The notes: generated by a model from the sequence alone, not told the origin. A stretch of DNA of 64,000 nucleotides from CAWCAW01 sp963793645 (GCA_963793645.1 CAWCAW010000006.1:496001-560000), one strand, 5' to 3'; counted from the first letter of the stretch, positions 16,728-26,437 are shown. Made by a program: numbers and translations.

Positions 16728-18230
16728 GTGCACACCGACATGGAGATGTGGACAGAGATCCGGCGCAAGGTGTTCGTGGAGGGCGCGTCGAAGCGCTCGA
16801 TCAGGCGGGACTACCGGGTCAGCGCCCGGACCCTGGAGAAGATCCTGGCCAACGCCGAGCCGCCCGGCTATCGCCAGAGCACGCCTCGTCCGAAGCCGCA
16901 GCTGGGTCAGTTCCTCGGGGTCATCGACGAGATCCTGGTCGCCGATCGGGACGCCCCGGCCAAGCAGCGCCACACCGCCAAGCGGATCTTCGAGCGGCTG
17001 CGTGACGAGCACGGCTACACCGGCTGCTCGTCCCAGGTCCGGGCCCAGGTGGCGGCGGCCAGGAGGCGTCAGAGAGAGGTCTTCGTCCCCCTCTCGCATC
17101 CCCCCGGTGAGGCCCAATACGACTTCGGCGAGGCCACCGTGATCATCGCCGGTGAGCAGATGAAGGCGGCGTTGTCGGTCATGACACTGCCGTATTCGGA
17201 CGTGTTCCACGTCTCGGCCTACCCGCGCGAGTGCACCGAGACCTTCCAGGCCGGACACGTGGCCGCCTTCGACTTCTTCGGCGGGGTTCCCACCCGCACC
17301 AGTTATGACAATTCGAGAATCGCCGTTTCCAAGGTGGTGGGACGCGAACGCGAGCTGACCCGGGAGTTCTTGCGCCTAGAGAGCCACTTCCTCTTTACCC
17401 ACCACTTCTGCCGAGTGGCCCGGGGAAACGAGAAGGGCCACGTCGAGTCCCTGGTGGGCTTCGGGCGGCGGAACTTCTTGGTCCCGGTGCCGTCGTTCGA
17501 TTCCTTCGCCGAACTGAACGCCCACTTGGAAGCGGCGTGCCGAGTGGACATGGAACGATCGGTGCGGGGCAAGCCCGAGGGGAAAGCCAAGCGCCTGGAT
17601 GTGGACCGAGCCGCCATGCTCGGCCTGCCCGCTGAATCCTTCGACCCGCGACGTGTCGCCCAGGCCAGTGCGAACTCGCTCTCCCTCGTGCGTTTCGACC
17701 GCAACGACTACTCAGTGCCGACCGCGCATGCCCATCACGAGGTGACCGTCCTCGGCGGCATCGAAGAGGTCCGCATCCTCTCGGGGACCGAAGTGGTGGC
17801 CTGCCATCCGAGGTGCTGGTCGAAAGAGGAGATCTCCTTCGATCCTCGGCACTACTTGGCCCTCCTCGAACGCAAGCCCGGAGCCCTCGATCACGCCCGA
17901 CCCCTGGAGGGCTGGGATCTGCCTGCGTGCTTCGGGCACTTGCGTCGACGGCTCGAGACAGACCTCGGATCGGCAGGCACCAGGGAGTACATCAAGGTGC
18001 TGCGCCTCATGGAGCGGGCATCACTGCGCCAGCTCACCGGAGCCATCGAGGAGGCCCTCTCTATCGGGGCGACCGGATCCGACGCCGTCTCGTTGATCCT
18101 GTTCCACCGCGATGAACGCCCCGTCGGGCTGTTCAGCTTGGACGGTCACCCGCATCTCAGGTCCTTTGTCATCGACCCACCCGATCTCGGTGCTTACAGC
18201 ACCCTGACCCAGATAGGAGCAAGTGCGTGA
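16728..18230 (+). CDS. istA: IS21-family transposase IstA
   Basis: Intact copy, about 500 residues, nearly identical to the protein at 5393-6895 (for example QSTPRPKPQ here, QSAPRPKPQ there). HTH EGASKRSIRRDYRVSARTLE and core motifs PPGEAQYDFGEATV, VPTRTSYDNSRIAV and GNEKGHVESLVGFGRRN are all kept. The GTG at 16728 follows GGGAGAAGG. Its stop overlaps the istB start by 4 bp, so the two are translationally coupled. Confidence 0.92.
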   Translation: MHTDMEMWTEIRRKVFVEGASKRSIRRDYRVSARTLEKILANAEPPGYRQSTPRPKPQLGQFLGVIDEILVADRDAPAKQRHTAKRIFERLRDEHGYTGCSSQVRAQVAAARRRQREVFVPLSHPPGEAQYDFGEATVIIAGEQMKAALSVMTLPYSDVFHVSAYPRECTETFQAGHVAAFDFFGGVPTRTSYDNSRIAVSKVVGRERELTREFLRLESHFLFTHHFCRVARGNEKGHVESLVGFGRRNFLVPVPSFDSFAELNAHLEAACRVDMERSVRGKPEGKAKRLDVDRAAMLGLPAESFDPRRVAQASANSLSLVRFDRNDYSVPTAHAHHEVTVLGGIEEVRILSGTEVVACHPRCWSKEEISFDPRHYLALLERKPGALDHARPLEGWDLPACFGHLRRRLETDLGSAGTREYIKVLRLMERASLRQLTGAIEEALSIGATGSDAVSLILFHRDERPVGLFSLDGHPHLRSFVIDPPDLGAYSTLTQIGASA

Positions 18231-19033
18231 AGTCCCTTGAAACCCAGTCCATGGTGCTGTTGCACCATCACCTCAAATCCCTGCGGCTGCCGACCATCGG
18301 AGCCGAGTGCGAGAAGGTGGCCAACCAGGCAGCCACCGACAACGTCGACCACCTGGCCTACCTGCTCCAGCTCACCGAGTTAGAGCTGCTCGAACGGGAA
18401 CGCAAAGCGGCCGAGCGTCGCTTGAAGGCAGCTCGGTTCCCGACCATGAAGACACTGGAGAACTTCGACTTCGGTGCTCGACCGTCGGTGAACAAGATGC
18501 TCGTGGCCGAGCTGGCGCGCTGCGAGTTCATCGACAAGCGCGAGAACGTGCTCCTCGTCGGGAACCCGGGCACCGGCAAGTCACACCTGGCGACGGCCCT
18601 CGCCGCCGCGGCGTGCCACAAGGGCTACAAGGTGCGGTTCTTTCGGGCCACCGAACTGGTGACCACGTTGATCGAGGCCCGAGACGAACGGAGCTTCTTG
18701 CGCCTGAAGACCCAGTTGGCGAAGTTGGACCTGCTCGTCCTCGATGAGCTGGGCTACGTGCCTGCCTCCAAGGTCGGCGCTGAGCTGCTCTTCGACGTCA
18801 TCTCGACGGCCTATGAGCGCACCAGCCTGATCGTGACAACGAACCTGCCGTTCGAATCGTGGACCGAGGTGCTCGGATCCGAGCGGCTCACCGGGGCCAC
18901 GCTCGACCGGCTCACCCATCGGTGCAGAATCATCGAGACCAAGGGTGAGAGCTACCGGCTCACCGACGCCAAGACCCGGACCCGCCGAACAAAGCCAGTC
19001 ACGTCTGTGGACGAGGCTCAGGCCGACAAGTAG
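18227..19033 (+). CDS. istB: IS21-family helper ATPase IstB
   Basis: A 268-residue AAA+ ATPase. Walker A GNPGTGKSHLATAL and Walker B LLVLDELGYVP are intact, with the sensor strand TSLIVTTNLPFESW and the C-terminal DAKTRTRRTKPVTSVDEAQA. It differs from the first copy at a few positions (for example MKTLENFDFGARP against VKTLENFDFTARP). It starts at the GTG overlapping istA. Both genes of this copy are open, so it may still be active and supply transposition functions to copy 1. Confidence 0.93.
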   Translation: MKSLETQSMVLLHHHLKSLRLPTIGAECEKVANQAATDNVDHLAYLLQLTELELLERERKAAERRLKAARFPTMKTLENFDFGARPSVNKMLVAELARCEFIDKRENVLLVGNPGTGKSHLATALAAAACHKGYKVRFFRATELVTTLIEARDERSFLRLKTQLAKLDLLVLDELGYVPASKVGAELLFDVISTAYERTSLIVTTNLPFESWTEVLGSERLTGATLDRLTHRCRIIETKGESYRLTDAKTRTRRTKPVTSVDEAQADK

Positions 19034-20294
19034 GTTCCGACCGAAGTGCTCCCCGTTTCGACCGGCGCGCGCTCCCCGTTTCGATCAGCATTCACACGGG
19101 GGCTGCCTTGCCGAGAAGCGAGCGATACGCGGTCGCCGGTCGAGCACGGAGCGCTCGGCTCAAGAGGCGGAGCGTTGCCTTCGAGGTTGCCCGCCGTGAC
19201 TTGGGTTCAGGCGGCGCGGTCGTACTCGTGGACGATGCCACCGAGGACGTCGTGGCGAGTGATCGCGCCGCCATCGCGGCCACTGACCGCTTGGGAGATT
19301 GGCTGGGCGAGGTGCAGGCCGCGGTGTGGTCTCGCCTGGTTGTAGTGACGGACGTACTCGTCGAGCACCGATTGGAGATGTCGTCGTGAGATGACAAGGA
19401 GATGGTCGAGGCATTCATGGCGGACGGTGCGTACGAACCGTTCCGCGTACGCGTTTGCACGAGGCGAACGCACCGGGGTGCGGATGATCTCGACGCCGAT
19501 CGAGGCGAACACCGAGTCAAAGCTGGCGGTGAACTTAGTGTCTCTGTCGCGAATGAGGAACCGGAAGCGCCGGCCCGCTTCTTCGAGATCGGCGGCGAAG
19601 TTGCGGGCGACCTGGGTCACCCATGGGCCATTCGGGCTGGTAGTGACACCGAGGACGTGGACGACACGTCGCTCCAGCTCGATCACGAACAGCACGTAGT
19701 ACCGGCGGAGCAACACAGTGTCGACGTGGAAGAAGTCGGTGGCGACGATGCCTTTGGCCTGGGTGGAGAGGAACTCGCTCCAAGTGGGACCCTCACGCCG
19801 GGGAGCCGGTGGGAGACCATGCCGACGCAGGACCGTTGCGACGCTCGTCTTCGACACCGTGACACCGAGCTTCTTGAGTTCGCCGACAATCCGGAGGTAG
19901 CCCCACCGGGGGTTCTCCCTCGCCAAGCGGCAGATCAACTCCATAGTCTCATTGGGAAGGGCCGGACGACCTGGTCGGCGGTGCGGGAAGGTCCAGCGCC
20001 TGCGGACCAGCGAGCGGTGCCAGCCGAGGATTGTCTGCGGCGTGACAAGGAACGACCCCCAAAGCTCTCGGGGTACGAGTCGGGCCAGCAGGGCGACGAG
20101 AGCACGGTCGGACCAGGTGAAACGCGGGCGGGTGACCTGGCTGCGGATTCCGACTGATTCCGTACACCCATTCCGATCGAATCCGTACACCTGTTCCGAT
20201 GTTTTCGGACACCCCGGGGGCCACTGACGTAGCACTGGCGTGAGGTGAGGTAGCCCGGCCACCCTGCCCCGAACTGTTGTTCGAGGAGGAGCCG

Positions 20295-21836
20295 GTGCCG
20301 AGACCCCGTGTCGCCATGCGAAAGATCCGAGATGTTCTGCGCCTGACCTTCGGGGAGAGCCTGAGTCGGCGTCAGGTGAGCGCCTCGCTCGGGATCCCGG
20401 TCACGACGGTGTCGGACCACGTCGTCCGGGCCAAGCTGGCCGGGTTGTCGTGGCCACTGCCCGAGGATCTCGACGACACCGCCTTGGAGCGCGCCCTGTT
20501 CCCACCGACAGCACCGTCGCGCACCCCTCGGCCGCTCCCGGACTGGGGCTATGTCCACACCGAGCTGCGCAAGAAGTCGGTGACGCTGCAGCTGTTGTGG
20601 CTCGAGTACCGCGAGGTCCATCCCGACGGCTACGGATATAGCCAGTTCGCCAACCTCTACAAAGCCTGGCGCCGCCACGTCGACGTCGTCATGCGTCAGG
20701 TGCACCGGGCGGGCGAGAAGCTCTTCGTCGACTTCCCGGGCCAGACCATCCCCATCTATGACCGGTCGAGCGGTGCGGTGTCGATGCGGGCCGAGCTCTT
20801 TGTGGCCGTGCTCGGGGCGTCGAACTACCTCTATGCCGAGGCGTTCGCGTCCCAGGAGCTTCTCTACTGGGTGACGGGCCATATCCATGCCTTCGAGTAC
20901 ATGGGCGGCTGCCCCGAGATCGTGGTGTGCGACAACCTGCGCTCGGGGGTGAACCGCCCGCACCGCTACGAGCCCGACGTCAACGCCACCTACGCCGAGA
21001 TGGCCGCCCACTACGGCGTGGCCGTCATCCCGACGAGGCCCTATCGGCCTCGCGACAAAGCCAAGGTCGAAGCAGGGGTGCTGCTGGCCGAGCGCTGGAT
21101 CATCGCCCGGTTGCGCAAGGAGCGGTTCTTCTCGCTCACCGAAGCCAACGCGCACATCGGGCGGTGCGTGCAGGAGATCAACAACCGGCCCTTTAAGAAG
21201 ATGGAGGGCTCGCGCGCAAGCCTCTTTAAGTCCGTGGACCTTCCCGCCCTCGCGCCGTTGCCCCCGAGTCCTTATCAGTTCGCCCTGTGGAGGCGCATGA
21301 CGGTGAACATCGACTACCACGTCGAAGCCGACCGTCACTACTACTCGGTGCCCTACGGGCTCGTCGGACAGAAGGTAGACGTCCGCCTGTCGGCGGTGAC
21401 CGTCGAGATCTTCTCCTCATCGAGGCGGGTGGCCAGCCACGTGCGCAGCTTCGTGCGCTTCGCCCACAGCACCGATGAGGCCCACATGCCCGAGTCCCAT
21501 CGCCGTCATGCCCAGTGGACGCCGTCTCGCATCGTGGCCTGGGCGCACAAGACAGGGCCCAACGCGGCGCAGTTGGTCGAGGAGATCCTGGCGGCTCGCC
21601 CTCATCCCGAACAGGGGTTCCGCTCGGCCCTGGGCATCATCCGCCTGGCCGACCGCTACGGCACCGAGCGGGCCGAGGCTGCGTGTGGGCGGGCCCTTGC
21701 GTTGCGGTCATTCTCCTACCGCTCGGTGGAGTCGATCCTGAAGCACTCCCTCGACCGCCAGCCCTTGCCCGAGGTCGCATCGGCGCCCCCCCATCCCCGT
21801 CACCGCAATGTGCGGGGCGCGCACTACTACCGCTGA
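20295..21836 (+). CDS. istA: IS21-family transposase IstA (type b)
   Basis: About 513 residues. N-terminal HTH segments RKIRDVLRLTFGESLSRRQV and ASLGIPVTTVSDHVVRAKLA; the rve core has GEKLFVDFPGQTIPIYD (first D), EIVVCDNLRSGVNRPHRYEP (second D) and RPYRPRDKAKVEAGVLLAER (E); the C-terminal segment is YHVEADRHYYSVPYGLVGQK. The GTG at 20295 follows GAGGAGG; the frame opens at 20277. This is the longer IstA class, different from the type a element here. The gene is intact. Confidence 0.93.
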   Translation: MPRPRVAMRKIRDVLRLTFGESLSRRQVSASLGIPVTTVSDHVVRAKLAGLSWPLPEDLDDTALERALFPPTAPSRTPRPLPDWGYVHTELRKKSVTLQLLWLEYREVHPDGYGYSQFANLYKAWRRHVDVVMRQVHRAGEKLFVDFPGQTIPIYDRSSGAVSMRAELFVAVLGASNYLYAEAFASQELLYWVTGHIHAFEYMGGCPEIVVCDNLRSGVNRPHRYEPDVNATYAEMAAHYGVAVIPTRPYRPRDKAKVEAGVLLAERWIIARLRKERFFSLTEANAHIGRCVQEINNRPFKKMEGSRASLFKSVDLPALAPLPPSPYQFALWRRMTVNIDYHVEADRHYYSVPYGLVGQKVDVRLSAVTVEIFSSSRRVASHVRSFVRFAHSTDEAHMPESHRRHAQWTPSRIVAWAHKTGPNAAQLVEEILAARPHPEQGFRSALGIIRLADRYGTERAEAACGRALALRSFSYRSVESILKHSLDRQPLPEVASAPPHPRHRNVRGAHYYR

Positions 21837-21850
21837 AAAAGGAGAGAACC

Positions 21851-22606
21851 ATGCTGCAGAACCCCACCATCGAGGGTCTTCGGACCCTGAAGCTCGACGT
21901 CATGGCGCAGGGCCTGGTCGAGCAACGTGAACACTCTGATTACCAGGGGCTCGGCTTCGAGGAGCGTCTCGGGCTGCTGGTCGACCGCGAGGTGGCCGAA
22001 CGCGAGAACCGACGACTGCAGCGCTATCTCAAGTTGGCCAAGCTGCGCTTGCCGGCCACTATCGAGGACATCGACTTCCGACGCCGCAGGGGGCTTGAGA
22101 AGTCCCAGGTCCTCACCTTGGCCGAGGGACACTGGGTGACCAACAACCACGCCGTGGTCATCGTGGGGCCCACCGGAGTGGGCAAGACCTATCTCGCCTG
22201 TGCGCTCGCCCACTCGGCCATCCGCCACGGACACACCGCTGTGTACGTGCGCGCCCCGCGTCTGTTCGATGACTTGGCCATCGCCCGCGCCGATGGGCGC
22301 CTGGCCCGGCTCATGGCCAGCTGGGCCCGAGTGGAGGTCCTGGTGGTCGATGACTTCCTGCTTCGCCCACTCACGCCCGACCAGGCCGCCGATCTGCTCG
22401 AGGTCATCGAAGACCGGGCCCAGATCCGTTCGACCATCATCACGTCGCAGTTGCCGGTGTCCATGTGGCACGAGGCTCTGGGCGACGCCACCATCGCCGA
22501 CGCGGTGCTCGACCGTGTTCTTCAAAACGCCCACCGCATCGAGCTCTCGGGTGAGTCCATGCGCCGGCCCTCTGACCCACCGAACCGGTCCGAGGCCGCC
22601 AAATGA
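21851..22606 (+). CDS. istB: IS21-family helper ATPase IstB (type b)
   Basis: A 251-residue AAA+ ATPase. N-terminal IstB helices (PTIEGLRTLKLDVMAQGLVE), Walker A GPTGVGKTYLACAL, Walker B VLVVDDFLLRPL, and sensor STIITSQLPVSMWHEALGDA. The ATG at 21851 is preceded by AAGGAGAGAACC, a strong ribosome-binding site, 15 bp after the istA stop. Intact; works with the neighbouring IstA. Confidence 0.93.
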   Translation: MLQNPTIEGLRTLKLDVMAQGLVEQREHSDYQGLGFEERLGLLVDREVAERENRRLQRYLKLAKLRLPATIEDIDFRRRRGLEKSQVLTLAEGHWVTNNHAVVIVGPTGVGKTYLACALAHSAIRHGHTAVYVRAPRLFDDLAIARADGRLARLMASWARVEVLVVDDFLLRPLTPDQAADLLEVIEDRAQIRSTIITSQLPVSMWHEALGDATIADAVLDRVLQNAHRIELSGESMRRPSDPPNRSEAAK

Positions 22607-23006
22607 AAGACTGTCGACTTCAAGTGGAGGAGGTGATTGTCAGGGGATAACCGAACCCCAACGTCGGCCGCTACGCGGCCTCCGACCAGTGTCCGAAAAC
22701 TCCGGACTGAGTGTACGGAATCGCCGGAATGTGCAACCTGGCGGCGGAGCACAGCCAGCTGGTGGCGCAGAACAAGGATCTCTGCATCCTTGGCCGCAGT
22801 ATCCAACCAGTGAACGCGAAAGACCTCGAGCATGCGTCGGAACAAACGGTAGAGGAAGGACAGGGCCACGATGAGAGCCTCACCGAGGGTGTTCTAGCTG
22901 GTCAAACCCGGTCGGACGGTTTCTGGACCCTTCAAGCTCGGTCGCTCAGCCGCCCAGGCTCAAGGAAATAGCCCATCCGGCTTGTTGGATCTGAGCCAAC
23001 GAGTAC

Positions 23007-23858
23007 GTGGTCGACCCTTCTCGCCTGGCACCGTCTGGGCACTGGACCGATCCGCATCGTCGACCCGGTCGTCCACCGGTCAACCAAGAGACCGCCGCGC
23101 TCGGTTCAGTCCGTCTGGGCTCAGAGAACCCACGGTGGGGATACCGCCGGATCCAGGGCGAGCTGATCAAGCTCGGTGTCCGCCTGGCAGCGAGCACCAT
23201 TGCTCGGATCATGAAGGACCACGGCCTCGGACCAGCTCCCCGACGGTCCGGTGCTATGTGGCGGGCGTTCCTGCGGGCCCAGGCAGCCCACATCGTCGCC
23301 ACCGACTTCTTTACGGTCGACACGCTCATGCTCAGCCGGCTCTACGTGCTCTTCTTCATCGAGCTCGGCCGGCGACGTGTCTGGATCACCGGCGTCACGG
23401 CCCACCCCGATGCGGCGTGGGTCACCCAGCAGGCGAGAAACGTGGCCGGGTATATCGCCGACGAAGACATCGATGTGAAGTTCCTCGTCCGCGACCGGGA
23501 CACTAAGTACGTTGCAGGTTTCGACGAGGTCTTTCGGTCAGAAGGCGCCCAGATTCTGCGAACACCATTCCGGACACCGAATGCCAACGCCTACGCCGAA
23601 CGATTCGTGAGGACGATCAGATCAGAATGCCTTGACCAGCTTCTGATCTTGAACGCAAGACATCTTGAGCGGGTCCTTCGTAGCTATGTGCACCACTACA
23701 ACGGCTACCGGCCTCGCCACGGAATCGCGCAGCAGGTCCCGTCACGGGAGTTGCCATCCAACATGTCGGCGGCGCTGCCTATTTGCTTGCACCCGCGCCA
23801 AGTCCTTCGACACGATCGGCTCGGAGGGCTGATTCACGAGTACGAACTTGCCGCATGA
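23007..23858 (+). pseudogene. Integrase-core transposase related to family B, 5' end degenerate
   Basis: The frame covers GSENPRWGYRRIQGELIKLG, the catalytic blocks DFFTVDTLMLSRLYVLF, RDRDTKYVAGFDEVF and NAYAERFVRTIRSECLDQ, and the usual ending GGLIHEYELAA. Upstream, STLLAWHR is readable only in another frame around 23017-23040, and the N-terminal domain is absent, ending near the family A boundary at 22934. Probably a copy damaged when A2 or its neighbour inserted. It is more diverged from copies B1 and B2 than they are from each other. Confidence 0.7.
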
Positions 23859-23926
23859 AGCTGGAATCCCGTTCTCGGACACTACGGGCATGGGATGGCC
23901 ATAAGCAGTCGGATGCTCCGCCGGTC

Positions 23927-24319
23927 TTAGCCCCGGGGTGCGAAGAACTCAAGTGCGATGTTGTCGGGGTCTCGAAACGACAATGCCGAGTAGTAAGGCG
24001 TGTCCACGATGCCACCGTTGGGGATGCCGAGTTCGTTCAGACGGATCTCCCATGCCCTTAACTCATCGCGGTTTGCACAGCCGAAAGCCACGTGATCGAG
24101 CCCCGCCCGCCGCTCGCTGAACGGCTCAGTGCTGTCCAAGTCGGGGAACTGAGTTATGCCAACGATTGTACCGCCGGTAAGCCAAGCGACGCGCTGGAAC
24201 GGACCTGTGTCCTCGTCAAGGATTGGGTCCGAGCCGAACAGATCCTTGTACCAAGGCACACTCCGTTCAAGGCTCGTAACCGTTAGCGCCACGTGAATAA
24301 TCGCAGGGAACTCAGGCAT
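23927..24319 (-). CDS. VOC-family (glyoxalase/dioxygenase-like) protein
   Basis: A 130-residue single-module-pair VOC protein. The first half has HVALTVTSLERSVPWYKDLF (metal-binding H at about 9), the second half LDHVAFGCANRDELRAWEIR and the ending SALSFRDPDNIALEFFAPRG (metal-binding E). This gives a complete beta-alpha-beta-beta-beta pair. Members bind a divalent metal and act on diverse small molecules; the substrate cannot be told. It is a rare intact non-mobile gene between two transposase remnants. Confidence 0.82.
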   Translation of the reverse strand: MPEFPAIIHVALTVTSLERSVPWYKDLFGSDPILDEDTGPFQRVAWLTGGTIVGITQFPDLDSTEPFSERRAGLDHVAFGCANRDELRAWEIRLNELGIPNGGIVDTPYYSALSFRDPDNIALEFFAPRG

Positions 24320-24345
24320 CTCTTTTTCCCTTTCGCACCTCGTGG

Positions 24346-24665
24346 ACGCAGCGAATGCTACCTCTTTGGCCCGTCACAACCCACCCCAACGCCGCTTTGG
24401 TCACCCAGCAGGCAAGAAACGCGGCCGGCGATTTCGTGGACGACGCTCTCGACTTAAGGCTCCTGGTCCGCGACCGGAATACCAAATATGTGACGAGTTT
24501 CGACGAAGTCTTTCGGGCCGGTGGCGCCGAATCGTCCGAACCCCATTCCGGACTCCGAACGCCAACGCATACGCGGAACGGTTCGTGAGGACAGTCAAGA
24601 GCGGAATGTCTTGACCAGCTGCTGATTGTGAATGCGCGTCAACTCGAACGTGTTCTTCGTCGGCC
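24346..24665 (+). pseudogene. Integrase-core transposase fragment with frameshifts
   Basis: Across frames this reads NAALVTQQARNAAGDFVDDA, LVRDRNTKYVTSFDEVFRA, then NANAYAERFVRTVKS and LDQLLIVNARQLERVLR. These are the middle and C-terminal parts of a family B-like transposase related to the one just upstream. At least one frame change lies near 24535. No terminus is preserved. Confidence 0.65.
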
Positions 24666-24804
24666 AGGTCGGGGGCAGCTCCCGTGCCGTCGACACGTTT
24701 CAGCCTCCGGGTTCCCGGGAGCGCACGCTCTTGAGAGTCTTGACGACGTTTACGTGAGATGTGCGCAGCCGTAGTTATTGACGTAGCAGTCGGAGTCGGC
24801 CGCT

Positions 24805-26022
24805 TTAGGGATCGACCTGGAATGCAACCTCACCCAAGACGTAGTCAGGCCCTCCTAGAGAGGCCGACAATGAATCAGAAATATTAGCAACAAAACTAAA
24901 GTCGCCTGACGTCGTCGGAGTTCCCGTGATTTCGCCCGTGGCCGTATTGAGGCTCAATCCCGCCTCCGCAAGCTGACCGGACTGCCCCCAGTCAACGTAC
25001 GGCGCGATACCACCGGTGGCCGAGAGAAACTGATCGTAGGGCACGCCGACCTGACCATCGGGCAGTGATGAGGCGATGGTGAGAGCCGGAACCACGGTCA
25101 TGTCTGTCGAACCCGTGACTCCACCGAGTGTCGCTGAGATGACCGAACTCCCGGGTGTCCCAGCGGCGAAGTTGACGCCCGTGAATTCAGTGAGTCCAAG
25201 GCTTACGACAGACGGCTTGGAACTCAACCACGACGCCAAGGGGGTGATATCGAGTGAGGTGCCGGGATAGTTACCGGTTGCTTGGAAGAGTGGGATCCCA
25301 AAGGACTCTTCGTCACCGCTCGGGAGGGTCGCAGAAGCGGGCGATATATCGATCGAACTTGGCGGCGTGCCGAGGCTCACGAATCCGGAATCGACTGGCA
25401 GCGTTGAGAAGCCGCTAGGCGACTCACAGGCGCTCACGACCGTACCGATCGAATCCGGCGAGACAGAGTACGAAAATGACGCCGACTGCTGGGCGGAGAA
25501 CGAACCCGAAACGCTCCCATGAGTCAAGCCGGGAATCGTAAACGTGTTGTCACCGCCGGCGAATCCCACGGCTGCACTCACTACGTCGATCTTCGTCACC
25601 CCAGAACTGATCTTGGGCGACGCCTTCCACTTGATTTTTAAGGATCCGGTAAAGGGGAGATTTGATCCGCCGCCGGAAATAAGTGACACACAGGATGTAC
25701 CAGATGTGCCAATGAGCTTTCCGGACACGACTCCCTTTGTGATGGTGAGCGGGACCCCGCCCTGGGGAGGTGTCGCTGTGCACCCCGTCAGCGTGGCGGC
25801 AACCTTGAGCTGGTCGGTAGCTTTGTGGGATGTGACCGTCAGTGGCGGATTGAACGTGGACGATCCGGCCTGATGGAGACACGTCACCAAGTAGTTCTTG
25901 GCATTGACAGAAGCTGCACGGGCCGATGCCGCTGGTTGGCTGAGCGCAACGGTGGCTCCTGTCACGATGATGCAGGTCGCGACGGCTGCTCGATAACGTG
26001 GTGCAAAATGCCGCAATCTCAC
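24805..26022 (-). CDS. Secreted protein with Ig-like (He_PIG-type) C-terminal domain
   Basis: About 405 residues. A signal peptide (RAAVATCIIVTGATVALSQP, with AASARAAS as the likely cleavage region) shows export. The first part (residues about 35-210) is Ser/Thr/Gly-rich beta-structure with LVTCLHQAGSSTFNPPLTVT, resembling the secreted protein at 51525. The C-terminus has GQVGVPYDQFLSATGGIAPY and LSLNTATGEITGTPTTSGDF, diagnostic of putative Ig domains. I use the GTG at 26022; upstream in-frame sequence to 26097 does not look like a signal peptide. It is likely a surface or adhesive protein; the ligand is unknown. Confidence 0.75.
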   Translation of the reverse strand: MRLRHFAPRYRAAVATCIIVTGATVALSQPAASARAASVNAKNYLVTCLHQAGSSTFNPPLTVTSHKATDQLKVAATLTGCTATPPQGGVPLTITKGVVSGKLIGTSGTSCVSLISGGGSNLPFTGSLKIKWKASPKISSGVTKIDVVSAAVGFAGGDNTFTIPGLTHGSVSGSFSAQQSASFSYSVSPDSIGTVVSACESPSGFSTLPVDSGFVSLGTPPSSIDISPASATLPSGDEESFGIPLFQATGNYPGTSLDITPLASWLSSKPSVVSLGLTEFTGVNFAAGTPGSSVISATLGGVTGSTDMTVVPALTIASSLPDGQVGVPYDQFLSATGGIAPYVDWGQSGQLAEAGLSLNTATGEITGTPTTSGDFSFVANISDSLSASLGGPDYVLGEVAFQVDP

Positions 26023-26412
26023 GTTGGGCTCCTCCGCATTACTTTGATTGAAACCGGTACTGCCCGTCCAGAAGTGTACGCCCTGAGAGTGCGCCACGCC
26101 CCGTCAATTTTGGGGAGTCAGCCCCTCTCTTACCGCGCCAACAGAGCGTCATTCAATTGATCCGACCTCGTAGACGGCCCTCGAGCGGAGGCGTGGTGGT
26201 AATGACACCCTCGCATCGTCCGGCCTTAGGCACCGGGACACCGTCGTACTGGAGACACTCGCTCAGAATGACCAGCAAAGTCTGATTCCCGTTTTCGCTG
26301 ACTGAAACCGATCGGCCGTGTCAGCTGCCTCGCACTGTCACCTAAAACTGGCTACTCGCAAAGTTCCGCATCATCATGCAGGAATAGCAGGCGCTCGGCT
26401 GATTTTCGACCC
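26023..26412. other. Intergenic region upstream of the secreted protein
   Basis: No convincing gene on either strand. It should contain the promoter of the secreted-protein gene. A solo IS end starts at its right border. Confidence 0.3.
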
Positions 26413-26437
26413 TGTGGGTGCCGAAAATTTCATCCGC
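26413..26437 (+). repeat. Solo family B IS end
   Basis: TGTGGGTGCCGAAAATTTC followed by ATCCGC matches the ends of the complete IS at 7658-8837. No transposase follows. It lies 85 bp before TA pair 3, mirroring the IS end next to pairs 1 and 2. Confidence 0.6.

Larger units (their letters stand above)
16588..19096 (+). mobile_element. IS21-family element, type a, copy 2
   Basis: A 2509-bp element, the inverted partner of 4527-7035. Left end TGTAAACGCTGATCG, right end read inward TGTGAATGCTGATCG, with internal GATCGAAAAGGGGAGC-type repeats. CGGGG lies immediately outside both ends, consistent with a 5-bp target duplication. Few base differences separate it from copy 1. Confidence 0.92.
20142..22735 (+). 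mobile_element. IS21-family element, type b (2594 bp)
   Basis: Ends TGCGGATTCCGACTGATTCC (left) and, read inward, TGCACATTCCGGCGATTCCG (right), continuing with the shared GTACAC. The target duplication ACCTGGC is seen at 20135-20141 and 22736-22742. Comparison with copy A1, where ACCTGGC occurs once, proves the insertion. It carries istA and istB unrelated at sequence level to the type a genes. Confidence 0.95.
19207..22869 (-). pseudogene. Family A transposase split by an IS21-type element
   Basis: The C-terminal part (19207 to about 20141) and the N-terminal part (about 22736 to 22869, reading from the GTG of MALSFLYRLFRRMLEVFRVH) are almost identical to halves of the intact transposase at 80-1141. 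The break falls in LAVLRRQV/TRPRFTW. The 2594 bp between them is the type b IS21 element with a 7-bp duplication. All catalytic residues remain in the C-terminal piece, but it has lost its start and N-terminal domain. Confidence 0.9.
16512..22934 (-). mobile_element. Family A IS copy A2, interrupted by two IS21-type elements
   Basis: The right end GGACCCTTCA at 22934 equals that of copy A1. An inverted match, TGAAGGGTCC, at 16512 is the proposed left end. Two insertions interrupt it: the type a IS21 element at 16588-19096 (flanked by CGGGG on both sides) and the type b element at 20142-22735 (flanked by ACCTGGC on both sides). Removing both leaves about 1.3 kb, a plausible full-length IS. The second insertion is certain from comparison with A1; the left end and first insertion are inferred because A1 is cut by the window edge. 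Confidence 0.65.

Noticed and set aside
4527..19096. The inverted IS21 pair as a classical composite transposon
   Set aside because: Copy 1 has no matching target duplication and its outer flank is a broken gene, so movement of the whole block as one unit is not supported.
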